From contig CAZLVL010000011.1 in NCBI GenBank assembly GCA_964563155.1, positions 1 through 64,000 on the forward strand: a DNA stretch of 64,000 nucleotides. The letters run 5' to 3'. The translations under genes and the position numbers were made by a program. This document shows, piece by piece, positions 1-9,152 of the stretch; positions within the stretch are counted from its first letter, which is position 1, and every line of letters starts with the position of its first letter. Below the pieces are notes generated by a model. That model worked only from the letters and a program-made list of their open reading frames with translations, was not told where the DNA came from and did no database searches. The DNA is from DUPQ01 sp964563155. Its GTDB lineage: Bacteria > Bacillota > Clostridia > DUPQ01.

Positions 1-56
1 TTTTATTTTACCTTAGCTTGGAGGGTATTCATACACAAACTATTTCACAGTCTCAC

Positions 57-1817
57 TTAATCCTTCTTGATGTTTTTATGTCTTTGTATCTTTTTTGTGG
101 TTGTTTTTATAAACTCATCTTTTCTAATTATGATGCTTTGAATCCTTTTATATATGGGCAATTTCTCATTAATTTTTGCAACCATATCCTTTATTAGATT
201 TTGAATCTTGTTGTCTTCAAACTCTGCACCGAATTCTTCGTAAATAATGTCATAGGAAGGATGAATTTGAATTCCTATGGTAGTACCTGTTTCTTGGTCA
301 TTTTCTATACCATAAACCATACTTTCTTTTACATACTTGTTTTCATTTACAAAAAGTTCAATTTCTTCAGGATAGATGTTTTTACCGGTTTTGGTAACTA
401 TTACGTTTTTCTTACGTCCTGTTAGATACAACCAGCCCTTTTTATCTAAGTAGCCTAAGTCACCAGTGTAGAACCAGCCATCTTTTATGACATCATTTGT
501 TTCATCTTCCATTTCATAGTAACCCAGCATTAGGTTAGGTCCCTTGTATACAACCTCTCCTATGCCATCTTCGTCCTTGTCTACTATCTTTAATTGGCCA
601 CTGGCAACAACAGGTCCTACAGAGTTAGGTTTTTTTCTTCTGTTACTGTGCTCGGGAGTTCCTGAAACTAGGGGAGAGCATTCTGTTAGGCCATATCCTT
701 GCAAGAAAGAAACACCAAAATCTTCAAACCCTATAACTACCTTAGGATCTACTGCAGCTGCTCCACAGACTATCATTCTTAACTTTCCACCAAAACTATC
801 ATGAATGGTTTTAAATAGTTTTCTTTCAACCCTTATACCAAAGGCTTTTAGAAATCTACTTATTTTAATCCCTGTTCTTAGGGTTTTATCCATTTTGCTT
901 TTTTCAGCTTGCTTCCAAATCTTTGTATATATTGATTCAAAGATAAGGGGAACACCTACTAGTATGGAAGCTTGGGCTTCAACAAAGTTCTTAGAGACAT
1001 GTCGTAATCCTTCACAAAAGGCAGCAGATGCTCCTCTAGATAGGATAAAGAGGATACCTAGGGTGTTTTCAAAAGTATGATGAATAGGAAGTAGAGAAAG
1101 GGTCCTATCTTCTGGATAGACTTTAACAACTTTGTCCGTATCTCTTAGATTGGAAACAAGGTTTCTATGGCAAAGCATAATTCCCTTAGCAACACCTGTA
1201 GTACCAGAGCTGTAATAGAGCATGTTCATTACTTCTGGATTAACCTTAGCTTCTACATAGTCAAGTTTTCCTTGAGCTATGAGATCTTCTCCCTTAATTA
1301 TGAGGTTATTCCAAGTCTCTAGGCCATTTTCTCTTTCATCTAGCTCTAACTTTTCAGATAAGTCTGTTCTATCTCCATATACCTTAATGGATACTTTAAG
1401 ATCAATTGGGTTATCTTTTAATATTTCTTTATATGTATCAGTATAAAAGACAGCCTTACTTTTGGACATCTCTAAAAGATTCCATATTTCATCTTTTCCC
1501 AGCTCCTTATCTAAGGGCACAACAATACCTAGACCATTTACAACCGCTAAATAGGTGACAATCCACTCATAGGAGTTTTCACCAATAATGGCTATCTTTT
1601 CACCCTTTAAGCCTAAATCAAAAAGGGCAGTGCCCAAGGCATTGACATCATTTGCAAGTTGCTTGTATTTAATTTCTTCATAGGTTCCGCCTTTTTCTTT
1701 TTTTACTAAAAAAGCAGGCCTGTCACCATGATTTTTTACGCTTTGTGCAAGCATTTCTTTTAATGTTTCAAATTGTGAAACTGTATTTGCTTTTTGTAAG
1801 ACCTTTTTGTCTTTCAT
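57..1817 (-). CDS. Long-chain-fatty-acid--CoA ligase family (AMP-forming)
   Basis: This 586-residue protein belongs to the ANL adenylating superfamily. Members activate a fatty acid with ATP to an acyl-adenylate and then an acyl-CoA in the cytoplasm or at the membrane face. The ATP loop YSSGTTGVAKG (residues 202-212) is canonical, followed by GYGLTECSP and the YTGDLGYLD / LTGRKK hinge motifs. A C-terminal KTTTKKIQR segment carries the expected catalytic lysine. The start follows a GAGGTAG ribosome binding site six bases upstream. A paralogue lies at 54970-56688, and the intact glycines here contrast with that copy. Family membership is clear; chain-length specificity is not readable, and an acyl-ACP ligase or other carboxylate activator remains possible. 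Confidence 0.85.
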   Translation of the reverse strand: MKDKKVLQKANTVSQFETLKEMLAQSVKNHGDRPAFLVKKEKGGTYEEIKYKQLANDVNALGTALFDLGLKGEKIAIIGENSYEWIVTYLAVVNGLGIVVPLDKELGKDEIWNLLEMSKSKAVFYTDTYKEILKDNPIDLKVSIKVYGDRTDLSEKLELDERENGLETWNNLIIKGEDLIAQGKLDYVEAKVNPEVMNMLYYSSGTTGVAKGIMLCHRNLVSNLRDTDKVVKVYPEDRTLSLLPIHHTFENTLGILFILSRGASAAFCEGLRHVSKNFVEAQASILVGVPLIFESIYTKIWKQAEKSKMDKTLRTGIKISRFLKAFGIRVERKLFKTIHDSFGGKLRMIVCGAAAVDPKVVIGFEDFGVSFLQGYGLTECSPLVSGTPEHSNRRKKPNSVGPVVASGQLKIVDKDEDGIGEVVYKGPNLMLGYYEMEDETNDVIKDGWFYTGDLGYLDKKGWLYLTGRKKNVIVTKTGKNIYPEEIELFVNENKYVKESMVYGIENDQETGTTIGIQIHPSYDIIYEEFGAEFEDNKIQNLIKDMVAKINEKLPIYKRIQSIIIRKDEFIKTTTKKIQRHKNIKKD

Positions 1818-1933
1818 TTTCTACCTCTATATTCATTAATGCACTAATATTGCCATTTTCTAGTAAAAAACTAGGTCAAATCAAATATTGTAATAGCATT
1901 TTAGCACACTATTGTTACATTAAGGTGAACTTT

Positions 1934-2569
1934 TTAACTATTTTTTATTATCAGGTCATAAATTTCATTAAAGATGATGTAATGACCAAAAAGAGTAGGG
2001 TGAATCTTGTCATTTTTAAAGCTCATTTGCTGATATTCAAAGCTTTTCATATAGTTTTGGAAAATATCATGAAGGTTAATGTAATCTAGGTCATAATTTT
2101 TAACAAGTTGGCTTAAGGCTTTAACGTATTCATCTGTTTGTTGTCTTATTGGGTCATTTAATGGATCTCCTAAATGAAAGGGGGCTAAGATAATTATTCG
2201 TTTAACTTTTCCAATGGAGCTTTCAATAAGGTACTTCATATTCTCCATATATTCTTCTAAAGAGACTGCATTGCTAGGGTCTCCGTTGTAGTGTCTCCAT
2301 ACGTCATTAATACCTATTAAGATTCCTAAAACATCAGGATTTTCATCTAGTACAGCCTCTTGCCATCTTTCTTTTAGATTTCTAGAAGTGTTGCCAGAAA
2401 TACCCTTGTTTACAAAGGTAATGTCTAAGTCTGGATGGTCTAAATAGAATTTAGATGCCAACAAATGAACATAGGAATTACCTAAAAAGGCAGTACTTTC
2501 TTCTCTAGCTCCACAGTCTGTTACTGAATCTCCTATAAATAGTATTTTTTCTTTATTTCTTAAAAGCAT
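1934..2569 (-). CDS. SGNH/GDSL-type esterase or lipase
   Basis: This 211-residue single-domain SGNH hydrolase should cleave ester or acetyl groups from lipids or carbohydrates. The family blocks are all visible: FIGDSVTDCG at the N-terminus with the nucleophile Ser, the oxyanion Gly in NKGISGNTSR, the Asn in IGINDVW, and the C-terminal Asp-His pair in KIHPTLFGH. No signal peptide is evident, so it is probably cytoplasmic. It lies upstream of, and on the same strand as, the acyl-CoA synthetase (about 115 bases apart) and is divergent from the GH13 gene. Some relatives deacetylate sugars, which would fit the neighbouring glycosidase, but that link is inference. Confidence 0.85.
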   Translation of the reverse strand: MLLRNKEKILFIGDSVTDCGAREESTAFLGNSYVHLLASKFYLDHPDLDITFVNKGISGNTSRNLKERWQEAVLDENPDVLGILIGINDVWRHYNGDPSNAVSLEEYMENMKYLIESSIGKVKRIIILAPFHLGDPLNDPIRQQTDEYVKALSQLVKNYDLDYINLHDIFQNYMKSFEYQQMSFKNDKIHPTLFGHYIIFNEIYDLIIKNS

Positions 2570-2685
2570 AAGAGTTCTCCTTAATATATTTCATATGATT
2601 ATTGGATTAATTATACGATAAAAAGTAAATTGTGATATCATAAATATGCAAAAGAAAAATAAATAGGGGAAATAGGGAGGTAGCA

Positions 2686-4647
2686 ATGTATAGCCTTGAT
2701 AGTAAAGTAAAGGAAATTTCCAAATCACCAATAGGAAAGGATATTTTTGACCTTATGTTTTATATTGCAGATATTAATCCTTTAGTCTTTAAAAACCCTT
2801 TAGTTGCCAATATGTCACTTAAATCTTTACCCTCATTAACAAAAGGATTTATTTCTGCTGACTTTTTAAAGACCTTCGTAAAGCTATTAAATCAAGAGCC
2901 TCATATGCATGAATGTGGTCTTGAAAGTGGAAACAAGAAGTGGTGGAAATCTGCTGTTTTTTATCAGATTTATCCTAGATCTTTTAAGGATTCCAATGGA
3001 GATGGTATTGGAGATTTGTTGGGAATAGTTGAAAAATTAGATTATCTAAAGCATCTAGGTATTAATGGTCTTTGGTTATCTCCAGTTTATGATTCTCCCA
3101 ATGACGATAATGGATATGATATTAGAGATTATGAAAAGATAATGGAAGAGTTTGGAAGCATGGAAGACTTTGACCTTTTATTGGAAGAAGCCCATAAAAG
3201 AGATATGAAAATTATTATGGACTTGGTCATAAATCACACGTCGGATGAACATATTTGGTTTCAAGATGCATTGAAGAACAAAGAGTCCAAGTACAAGGAC
3301 TACTATATTTTCAAAAAGGGAAAAGATGGCTCTTATCCCAATAACTGGACCTCAGCCTTTAAGGGGCCAGCTTGGAACTACTATGAAGAGTTAGATGAGT
3401 ATGCCCTTCATGTCTTTTCAGCTAAGCAAATGGACTTAAATTGGGAAAATGAAGATATGCGAAAAGATATCTACAAGATGATTAATTTTTGGTTAGATAA
3501 GGGAGTGGATGGCTTTAGATTGGATGTCATAAACCTCATATCTAAACCCCAAGACTTTCCTGATGGAGAAGAAGGCTTGGGAGATTTGTTGGGAGCCATT
3601 GGCTATGAGCATATTTTTTATGGACCAAGATTAAAAGAGTTTTTAAGTGAAATGAATAAAGAGACCTTTTCAAAGTATGATGCCTTTACCATAGGAGAAG
3701 GGGCAGGCATAGGCCTAGAATTGGGTAAGATTATAACTTGTGAGTCATGTGAAAGATTGAGCCAGATTTTTAACTTTGACCTTTTAAACAATCCTGGTAA
3801 AAACAAGTTTGATGCCTATAGTTATGATTTGAGAAAACTAAAAGACCAGATCTTAAAATGGCAGGAAAATTTCCAAGGAGGTTGTAGACCTGCTATTGTC
3901 TTTGAAAACCATGACAATCCCAGATTCTATTCTAAGGTATCAAAAGACCCAAAACACAGGGATAAACTAGCAAAACTTATAAATACAATAATGTTGACTA
4001 TAAAGGCGACCCCATATTTCTATCAAGGTCAAGAAATTGGGATGACCGATGTAAACTTCACAGATCCAGACCAATTAAGAGATGTTGAATCCATAAATAT
4101 ATTTAATCAACACCTTGAAAAAGGAGACACCCCAGAAGAAGCCTTGAAAAAGGTAGCAGTTGGTTCTAGAGATAATGCTAGAATTCCCATGCAGTGGGAA
4201 GATTCTGCCTTTGGAGGCTTTTCTGATGTAAAACCTTGGATAATGGCCTCAAGAGACTATATGGACTACAATGTGAAAAATCAATTGGAAGATCCTAATT
4301 CCATACTAAATTTTACTAAAGACTTAATAGCCTTAAGAAAAGAAGATGAGACTTTGGTATATGGAGACTTTTTAAATGTAGATAAGGACAAAGACATTCT
4401 TTCTTATTACAGACTGGGAGAAAAGTCTAGCTACTATATTGAGATAAATCTCTTATCCACAAACAAGAAGAGAAACATTGAGGTTAATATAGAGAAAAGT
4501 GGAAAAAAGAGAAAAATATCTCTTTTACGGGAGTATAATAAAAAAATAGGAAGATTTACCTTTAAAAAGATTATGTCTAACTACTCTGGAAACTCAGAGA
4601 TCCTAAGACCTTATGAATGTAATATCTACCTAATAGAAGAAAAGTAG
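2686..4647 (+). CDS. GH13 alpha-glucosidase / oligo-1,6-glucosidase with N-terminal extension
   Basis: This 653-residue glycoside hydrolase should remove glucose from alpha-1,6- or alpha-1,4-linked oligosaccharides in the cytoplasm. From about residue 85 it has the oligo-1,6-glucosidase layout: YQIYPRSFKDSNGDGIGD, then DLVINHTSDEH. The catalytic triad is visible as Asp280 (GFRLDV), Glu338 (TIGEG) and Asp410 (FENHDNPR). The first 85 or so residues are an extra, mostly helical segment (with KNPLVANMSLKSLPSLTKG) not usual in this subfamily and of unknown role. A GGGAGGTAGC ribosome binding site precedes the ATG. The peptidase gene follows 73 bases later, probably in the same transcript. Sucrase or trehalose-6-phosphate hydrolase activity cannot be excluded. 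Confidence 0.88.
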   Translation: MYSLDSKVKEISKSPIGKDIFDLMFYIADINPLVFKNPLVANMSLKSLPSLTKGFISADFLKTFVKLLNQEPHMHECGLESGNKKWWKSAVFYQIYPRSFKDSNGDGIGDLLGIVEKLDYLKHLGINGLWLSPVYDSPNDDNGYDIRDYEKIMEEFGSMEDFDLLLEEAHKRDMKIIMDLVINHTSDEHIWFQDALKNKESKYKDYYIFKKGKDGSYPNNWTSAFKGPAWNYYEELDEYALHVFSAKQMDLNWENEDMRKDIYKMINFWLDKGVDGFRLDVINLISKPQDFPDGEEGLGDLLGAIGYEHIFYGPRLKEFLSEMNKETFSKYDAFTIGEGAGIGLELGKIITCESCERLSQIFNFDLLNNPGKNKFDAYSYDLRKLKDQILKWQENFQGGCRPAIVFENHDNPRFYSKVSKDPKHRDKLAKLINTIMLTIKATPYFYQGQEIGMTDVNFTDPDQLRDVESINIFNQHLEKGDTPEEALKKVAVGSRDNARIPMQWEDSAFGGFSDVKPWIMASRDYMDYNVKNQLEDPNSILNFTKDLIALRKEDETLVYGDFLNVDKDKDILSYYRLGEKSSYYIEINLLSTNKKRNIEVNIEKSGKKRKISLLREYNKKIGRFTFKKIMSNYSGNSEILRPYECNIYLIEEK

Positions 4648-4720
4648 AGTAAGAAGCAAAAAAGCAAAAAAGTTAGTTAAAAAAGTTAAGAAAGATTGCT
4701 AAGCATAAAAGGAGACAAGT

Positions 4721-6421
4721 ATGAAATTTTCACAAATGCCCTATGAAAGAATAACCTATGAAGAGTTTGAGGTTATAGCAGGTCAGCTACTGGATAAGAT
4801 GACAAGTGCAGAGACTTTTGAAGATGCTATGAACACTGTATACGAGTATTCTAAATATGGTGACAAAATATCCACTGCCATATCTTTGGCCTATGTAAGA
4901 AATACCCTGAACACCTTAGATGAGTTTTATGCCACAGAAAAAGAGTACTATGATGAAGTAATGCCAAAGGTTCAAAATCTAGATGTAGGCTTTAGAATGG
5001 CCCTATATAATTCAAAGTTTAAAGATGAGTTAAGAGCTAAACTAGGAGACTTAATCTTTACTAATATTGAGATTTTAATGAAGTCTTTTGACCCAAAGAT
5101 TATCCCTCATATGCAAGAAGAAAACAGGCTGGTTAATGAGTATGATAAATTAATGGCGTCTGCTCAAATTGAGTTTGATGGTCAAACCCTAAATCTTGCC
5201 CAATTAGGTAAATACAAACAAAGTACAGATAGAACTGTTCGTAAATCTGCCTATGAAGCAGAAGCTAGCTTCTATTTAGCCCATTCTGATGAGTTTGATA
5301 AACTCTATGATGATTTAGTAGCTATTAGAACAAAAATGGCTAGAGAACTGGGTTATGAGAACTTTGTAGAGTTGGGTTATTACAGAATGACCAGGAACTC
5401 CTATACCAAAGATGATGTAGCTAAGTTTAGAAAGTATGTAAAGGAATACATAGTACCTATTGCCAGTGAATTAAAAAAGGAACAAAAGGAAAGAATAAAG
5501 GTAGAAGACCAATTTATGCTTTATGATGATCCTCTAGTATTCTTATCTGGAAATGCTAAACCCAAAGGAGATGCAGAGAAGATTTTTGAAAATGGAAAAC
5601 AAATGTACTCTGAGCTTAGCCCTGAAACAGAAGAGTTCATGGATTTCATGCTAGAAAATGAGTTATTTGATGTAATTAGTAGAAAAGGTAAATCAGTTGG
5701 AGGCTATTGCACATCTTTTCCTGAATACAAGGCTCCATTTATCTTTGCCAACTTTAATGGAACTTCAGGAGATATTGATGTTTTAACCCATGAAGCAGGC
5801 CATGCCTTTGCTGGCTTTTTAGCTAGAGATTTTGAAATATCTGACCACAGATCTCCAACCCTAGAGGCTTGTGAAGTACACTCCATGTCTATGGAATTTT
5901 TTACCTGGCCTTGGATGGAACTTTTCTTTAAAGAAGAAACTGATAAGTATAAGTATGCCCATTTAGCGGGAGCTTTAACCTTTATTCCATATGGAACCAT
6001 TGTGGATTACTTCCAACACTTAGTTTATGAAAATCCTGATATGACACCAGATGAAAGAAAAGAAACTTGGAAAAAGCTAGAAGCTGAATATATGCCATAT
6101 ATGAGTACAGAAGATATGCCATTTTTTGGAGATGGCAGATACTGGCAAAGACAACACCACATCTATTCAAGCCCCTTTTATTACATAGATTATTGCCTAG
6201 CTCAAACAGTGGCCCTAGAGTTCTGGGCAGAAACCCAACTAGACTATGATAAGGCTTGGCAGAAGTATTTAAAGCTTACCCAAAGAGGGGGTAAGGATAC
6301 CTTTACTGGCCTAATTGAAAAAGCTGGACTGGAAAATCCCTTTGAGCCAGAAGCCTTGAAGAAGATTGCTAGTATAGCTAAGAAATGGCTTGAAGCCTTT
6401 GATAAGACTAAATTAGACTAA
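4721..6421 (+). CDS. M3 family oligoendopeptidase
   Basis: This 566-residue cytoplasmic zinc metallopeptidase is of the thimet/PepF clan and should degrade short peptides. The zinc motif HEAGH lies at residues 357-361, followed by the expected downstream Glu region (SPTLEACEVHSMSMEF), with the Tyr/His-rich substrate segment RYWQRQHHIYSSPFYYID near the C-terminus. Length fits the M3 subfamily distinct from PepF (TIGR02289 type) rather than the roughly 600-residue PepF. The start has an AAAGGAG ribosome binding site. It follows the GH13 gene closely and precedes the thrS T-box leader, so its transcript probably ends before 6450, although I see no strong terminator there. Confidence 0.88.
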   Translation: MKFSQMPYERITYEEFEVIAGQLLDKMTSAETFEDAMNTVYEYSKYGDKISTAISLAYVRNTLNTLDEFYATEKEYYDEVMPKVQNLDVGFRMALYNSKFKDELRAKLGDLIFTNIEILMKSFDPKIIPHMQEENRLVNEYDKLMASAQIEFDGQTLNLAQLGKYKQSTDRTVRKSAYEAEASFYLAHSDEFDKLYDDLVAIRTKMARELGYENFVELGYYRMTRNSYTKDDVAKFRKYVKEYIVPIASELKKEQKERIKVEDQFMLYDDPLVFLSGNAKPKGDAEKIFENGKQMYSELSPETEEFMDFMLENELFDVISRKGKSVGGYCTSFPEYKAPFIFANFNGTSGDIDVLTHEAGHAFAGFLARDFEISDHRSPTLEACEVHSMSMEFFTWPWMELFFKEETDKYKYAHLAGALTFIPYGTIVDYFQHLVYENPDMTPDERKETWKKLEAEYMPYMSTEDMPFFGDGRYWQRQHHIYSSPFYYIDYCLAQTVALEFWAETQLDYDKAWQKYLKLTQRGGKDTFTGLIEKAGLENPFEPEALKKIASIAKKWLEAFDKTKLD

Positions 6422-6449
6422 AACTAGGCTTTTACCTTAAAATATTTGC

Positions 6450-6478
6450 TTGCATTGTCTTTTTATTAGTGATAAAAT
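6450..6478 (+). promoter_or_regulatory. Sigma-A promoter of the thrS leader
   Basis: A TTGCAT -35 box and a TAAAAT -10 box are separated by 17 bases and sit just ahead of the T-box leader. Transcription should start near 6485. This is seen directly as a consensus match; activity is inferred. Confidence 0.65.
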
Positions 6479-6484
6479 CCTTTC

Positions 6485-6690
6485 AATGAATAAAAAGCGA
6501 TGAAAGAAACAGAGTAATCGAAGCCTACAGAAAGAAAAGTATATGATGAGAGCTTTTCACAAACCGATGAAAACCAATCTGGAGCTAATGGGTGATTACC
6601 ATATAATCTCTTGAGATGGCCATAGGCTAATCAGGGTGGAACCGCGGATTACACTGCCCCTGAATTTTTTAATTCAAGGGCAGTTTTTTA
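6485..6690 (+). promoter_or_regulatory. T-box riboswitch (threonyl), with terminator
   Basis: The leader carries the hallmark T-box sequence AGGGTGGAACCGCGG (about 6633-6647), which pairs with the acceptor end of uncharged tRNA. It is followed by an intrinsic terminator with arms 6653-6666 and 6671-6684 and a T-run to 6690. A stem I region with GATGAGAGC and CCGATGAAA lies upstream. A candidate specifier codon ACC (Thr) is at 6598-6600, matching the downstream gene, but I did not fold the leader and the codon assignment is tentative. Uncharged tRNA-Thr should stabilise the antiterminator and switch thrS on. Confidence 0.92.
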
Positions 6691-6708
6691 TTTGGAGGAA
6701 AAGAAAAA

Positions 6709-8616
6709 ATGAGTAATATTATTAAGATTACATTACCAGACGGCTCAGTAAAAGAATATGAAAAGGGTGTAAGAGGCCTAGATATTGCAATGGATATCTC
6801 TAAAAGATTGGCCAAGGTGGTTGTTGCAGCCAAGGTTAATGATAGATTGGCTGGCCTTTTGGAGCCAATTAACCAAGATTCAAATGTGACCTTGTTAAAG
6901 TTTGAAGATGGAGATGCTGACCATGTTTATAGGCATACCTCATCTCACATAATGGCTCATGCTGTTACAAGCATGTTTCCAGATGCAAAAATGGCCATAG
7001 GCCCTGCCATAGACAATGGCTTCTATTATGACTTTGATACAAGCCATATCTTTACTGAAGAAGATTTTGCAAAAATTGAAGCTAAGATGAATGAGATTAT
7101 TAAGTCTGATTATCCTATTGAATATTTTACCCTAGAAAAAGATGAAGCACTTGATCTTGTAAAGGACAACCCATATAAGGTTGAACTTATAAATGACTTA
7201 GATGAAAATGAGCCAATCTCTTTTTATAAACAAGGGGACTTTGTAGATTTATGTGCTGGACCTCACTTAGGCTCAACAGGTCAAGTCAAGGTAGTAAAAT
7301 TACTATCTGTTGCTGGTGCCTACTGGAGAGGGGATGAAAAGAATAAGATGCTACAAAGACTTTATGCCACATCATTTCCATCACAAGCTCAACTGGATGA
7401 ATATTTGCATAAAATAGAGGAAGCTAAAAAGAGAGATCATAGAAAGTTAGGTAAGGAATTAGACCTTTATGATATTTTTGAAGAAGGTCCAGGTTTTCCA
7501 TTTTTCTTTCCCAATGGCATGGTCATATACAATGCACTAATTGACTATTGGAGAAAAGAGCATGTAAAAGCTGGTTATGGAGAAACTAAAACTCCCATTA
7601 TCCTAAATGAAAACCTTTGGCACCGTTCAGGTCACTGGGACCACTACAAGGATAATATGTATACAACAGTTATTGACGAAGGCAATTATGCCATTAAACC
7701 TATGAACTGTCCTGGAGGCATGTTGGTTTACAAGCGTAAAATGCATTCTTACAAGGATCTTCCCTTAAGAATAGCTGAGTTAGGCCTAGTTCATAGACAT
7801 GAAAAATCTGGAGCTCTTCATGGCCTTATGAGAGTTAGATGCTTTACTCAAGATGATGCTCATATCTTTATGACCGAAAAGCAAATGAAAGATGAAATTA
7901 TTGGAGTTATAAAGTTGATGGAAAAGATTTATTCAGTCTTTAACTTTGAATACAAGATTGAGTTATCTACAAAGCCTGAAAACTCCATGGGTACTAAAGA
8001 GCAGTGGGATATAGCTGAAAAGGCCTTAGAAGATGCCCTAGTAGAATTAGACTTAGATTTTGACCTAAATCCAGGTGATGGAGCCTTTTATGGTCCTAAG
8101 ATTGATTTTCATATACAAGATTCCATTGGTCGTACCTGGCAATGTGGTACAATACAGCTGGATTTCCAAATGCCAGAGCGTTTTGATTTAACCTATACAG
8201 GTAGTGATGGCAACAAGCATAGACCCATAATGTTACATAGAGCCCTCTTTGGTTCTATTGAGAGATTCATTGCAATACTAACAGAACATTATGGCGGAGC
8301 CTTTCCTCTATGGCTAGCTCCTGTACAAGTAAAGATACTACCTATTACTGACAAGCATGGTGACTATGCTAAAAAACTATATGATGACTTGTTTGACCAA
8401 GATATTAGGGTTGAATTGGATGATAGATCTGAAAAAGTTGGCTTTAAGATAAGAGAAGCCCAAATGGAAAAGGTACCCTATATGCTAATAGTAGGGGACA
8501 AGGAAGTTGAAAACGAAGAAGTCTCTGTTAGAGTGAGAAAAGAAGGAGACATAGGTTCTATGGATCTAGATTCTTTAGTGGATAGAATAAGAGATGAGAT
8601 AAGGTATAAGAAGTAA
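6709..8616 (+). CDS. thrS: Threonine--tRNA ligase
   Basis: This 635-residue class II synthetase charges tRNA-Thr. Domain order is standard: TGS domain (about 1-62), the editing domain with HTSSHIMAHAV and the later CAGPHL site, the catalytic core with zinc ligands in MNCPGGM and RHEKSGALHG, the motif 3 region HRALFGSIERF, and a C-terminal anticodon-binding domain starting near APVQVKILP. Full length for the family. A TTGGAGGA ribosome binding site lies 10 bases before the ATG. It is controlled by the T-box immediately upstream; the SEC-C gene follows after about 50 bases. Confidence 0.98.
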   Translation: MSNIIKITLPDGSVKEYEKGVRGLDIAMDISKRLAKVVVAAKVNDRLAGLLEPINQDSNVTLLKFEDGDADHVYRHTSSHIMAHAVTSMFPDAKMAIGPAIDNGFYYDFDTSHIFTEEDFAKIEAKMNEIIKSDYPIEYFTLEKDEALDLVKDNPYKVELINDLDENEPISFYKQGDFVDLCAGPHLGSTGQVKVVKLLSVAGAYWRGDEKNKMLQRLYATSFPSQAQLDEYLHKIEEAKKRDHRKLGKELDLYDIFEEGPGFPFFFPNGMVIYNALIDYWRKEHVKAGYGETKTPIILNENLWHRSGHWDHYKDNMYTTVIDEGNYAIKPMNCPGGMLVYKRKMHSYKDLPLRIAELGLVHRHEKSGALHGLMRVRCFTQDDAHIFMTEKQMKDEIIGVIKLMEKIYSVFNFEYKIELSTKPENSMGTKEQWDIAEKALEDALVELDLDFDLNPGDGAFYGPKIDFHIQDSIGRTWQCGTIQLDFQMPERFDLTYTGSDGNKHRPIMLHRALFGSIERFIAILTEHYGGAFPLWLAPVQVKILPITDKHGDYAKKLYDDLFDQDIRVELDDRSEKVGFKIREAQMEKVPYMLIVGDKEVENEEVSVRVRKEGDIGSMDLDSLVDRIRDEIRYKK

Positions 8617-8669
8617 AGAATAATTAAAAATTACTTAAAAAAACAAAGTTTTAAAAAAGGTAGAAATAT

Positions 8670-9152
8670 ATGAAGATAATTGATGTGTGGAATGAAAAAC
8701 TAGAATCAGCCCAAGCCCAAGACTTTTATAACCAATACTTAGAAGAAGAAATGGGTGTATACAAAAGGCTTTTAGCAGATAAGAAAGATAAGATTGTTGG
8801 AAAACTTTCAGAAGTAGCCCAAAACTTTGATATGGAAAGTTGGGTCTTTGCAGGATTTATAGATGGTATTAATACCAGTTTGAAAAAGGCTGTGGATTTG
8901 GAAAAGTTGACAGAGGATTCAGATATAGATTTAAAGATAGACTTTGATAAACTCTATTACAACATGCTAAAAGCAAAGGCAACTTGGTTATCTGGTTTGG
9001 AAGAGTGGGATAATGTTTTATCTGTAGACCAAAGAAAAGAGATTAAAAAGCAATTTACCACAGACCACACTGCTGTTAGAGATAAGGTAGGAAGAAATGA
9101 CCCTTGTCCTTGTGGTAGTGGAAAGAAATACAAAAAATGTTGCGGCAAGTAG
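8670..9152 (+). CDS. SEC-C metal-binding motif protein
   Basis: This 160-residue protein ends in a textbook SEC-C motif, GRNDPCPCGSGKKYKKCC, a small zinc-binding module first known from the C-terminus of SecA. The N-terminal 140 residues are charged and helical, with no domain I recognise. It is not SecA, since there is no ATPase. It begins about 50 bases after thrS and its last codons overlap the start of the next gene by 16 bases, so it is probably co-transcribed with both. Function unknown; a metal-dependent or ribosome- or SecB-related role would be speculation. Confidence 0.75.
   Translation: MKIIDVWNEKLESAQAQDFYNQYLEEEMGVYKRLLADKKDKIVGKLSEVAQNFDMESWVFAGFIDGINTSLKKAVDLEKLTEDSDIDLKIDFDKLYYNMLKAKATWLSGLEEWDNVLSVDQRKEIKKQFTTDHTAVRDKVGRNDPCPCGSGKKYKKCCGK

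Noticed and set aside
1745..2089. 114-codon plus-strand frame
   Set aside because: It is antisense to the acyl-CoA synthetase start and SGNH esterase end; the composition is that of reverse-strand AT-rich DNA.
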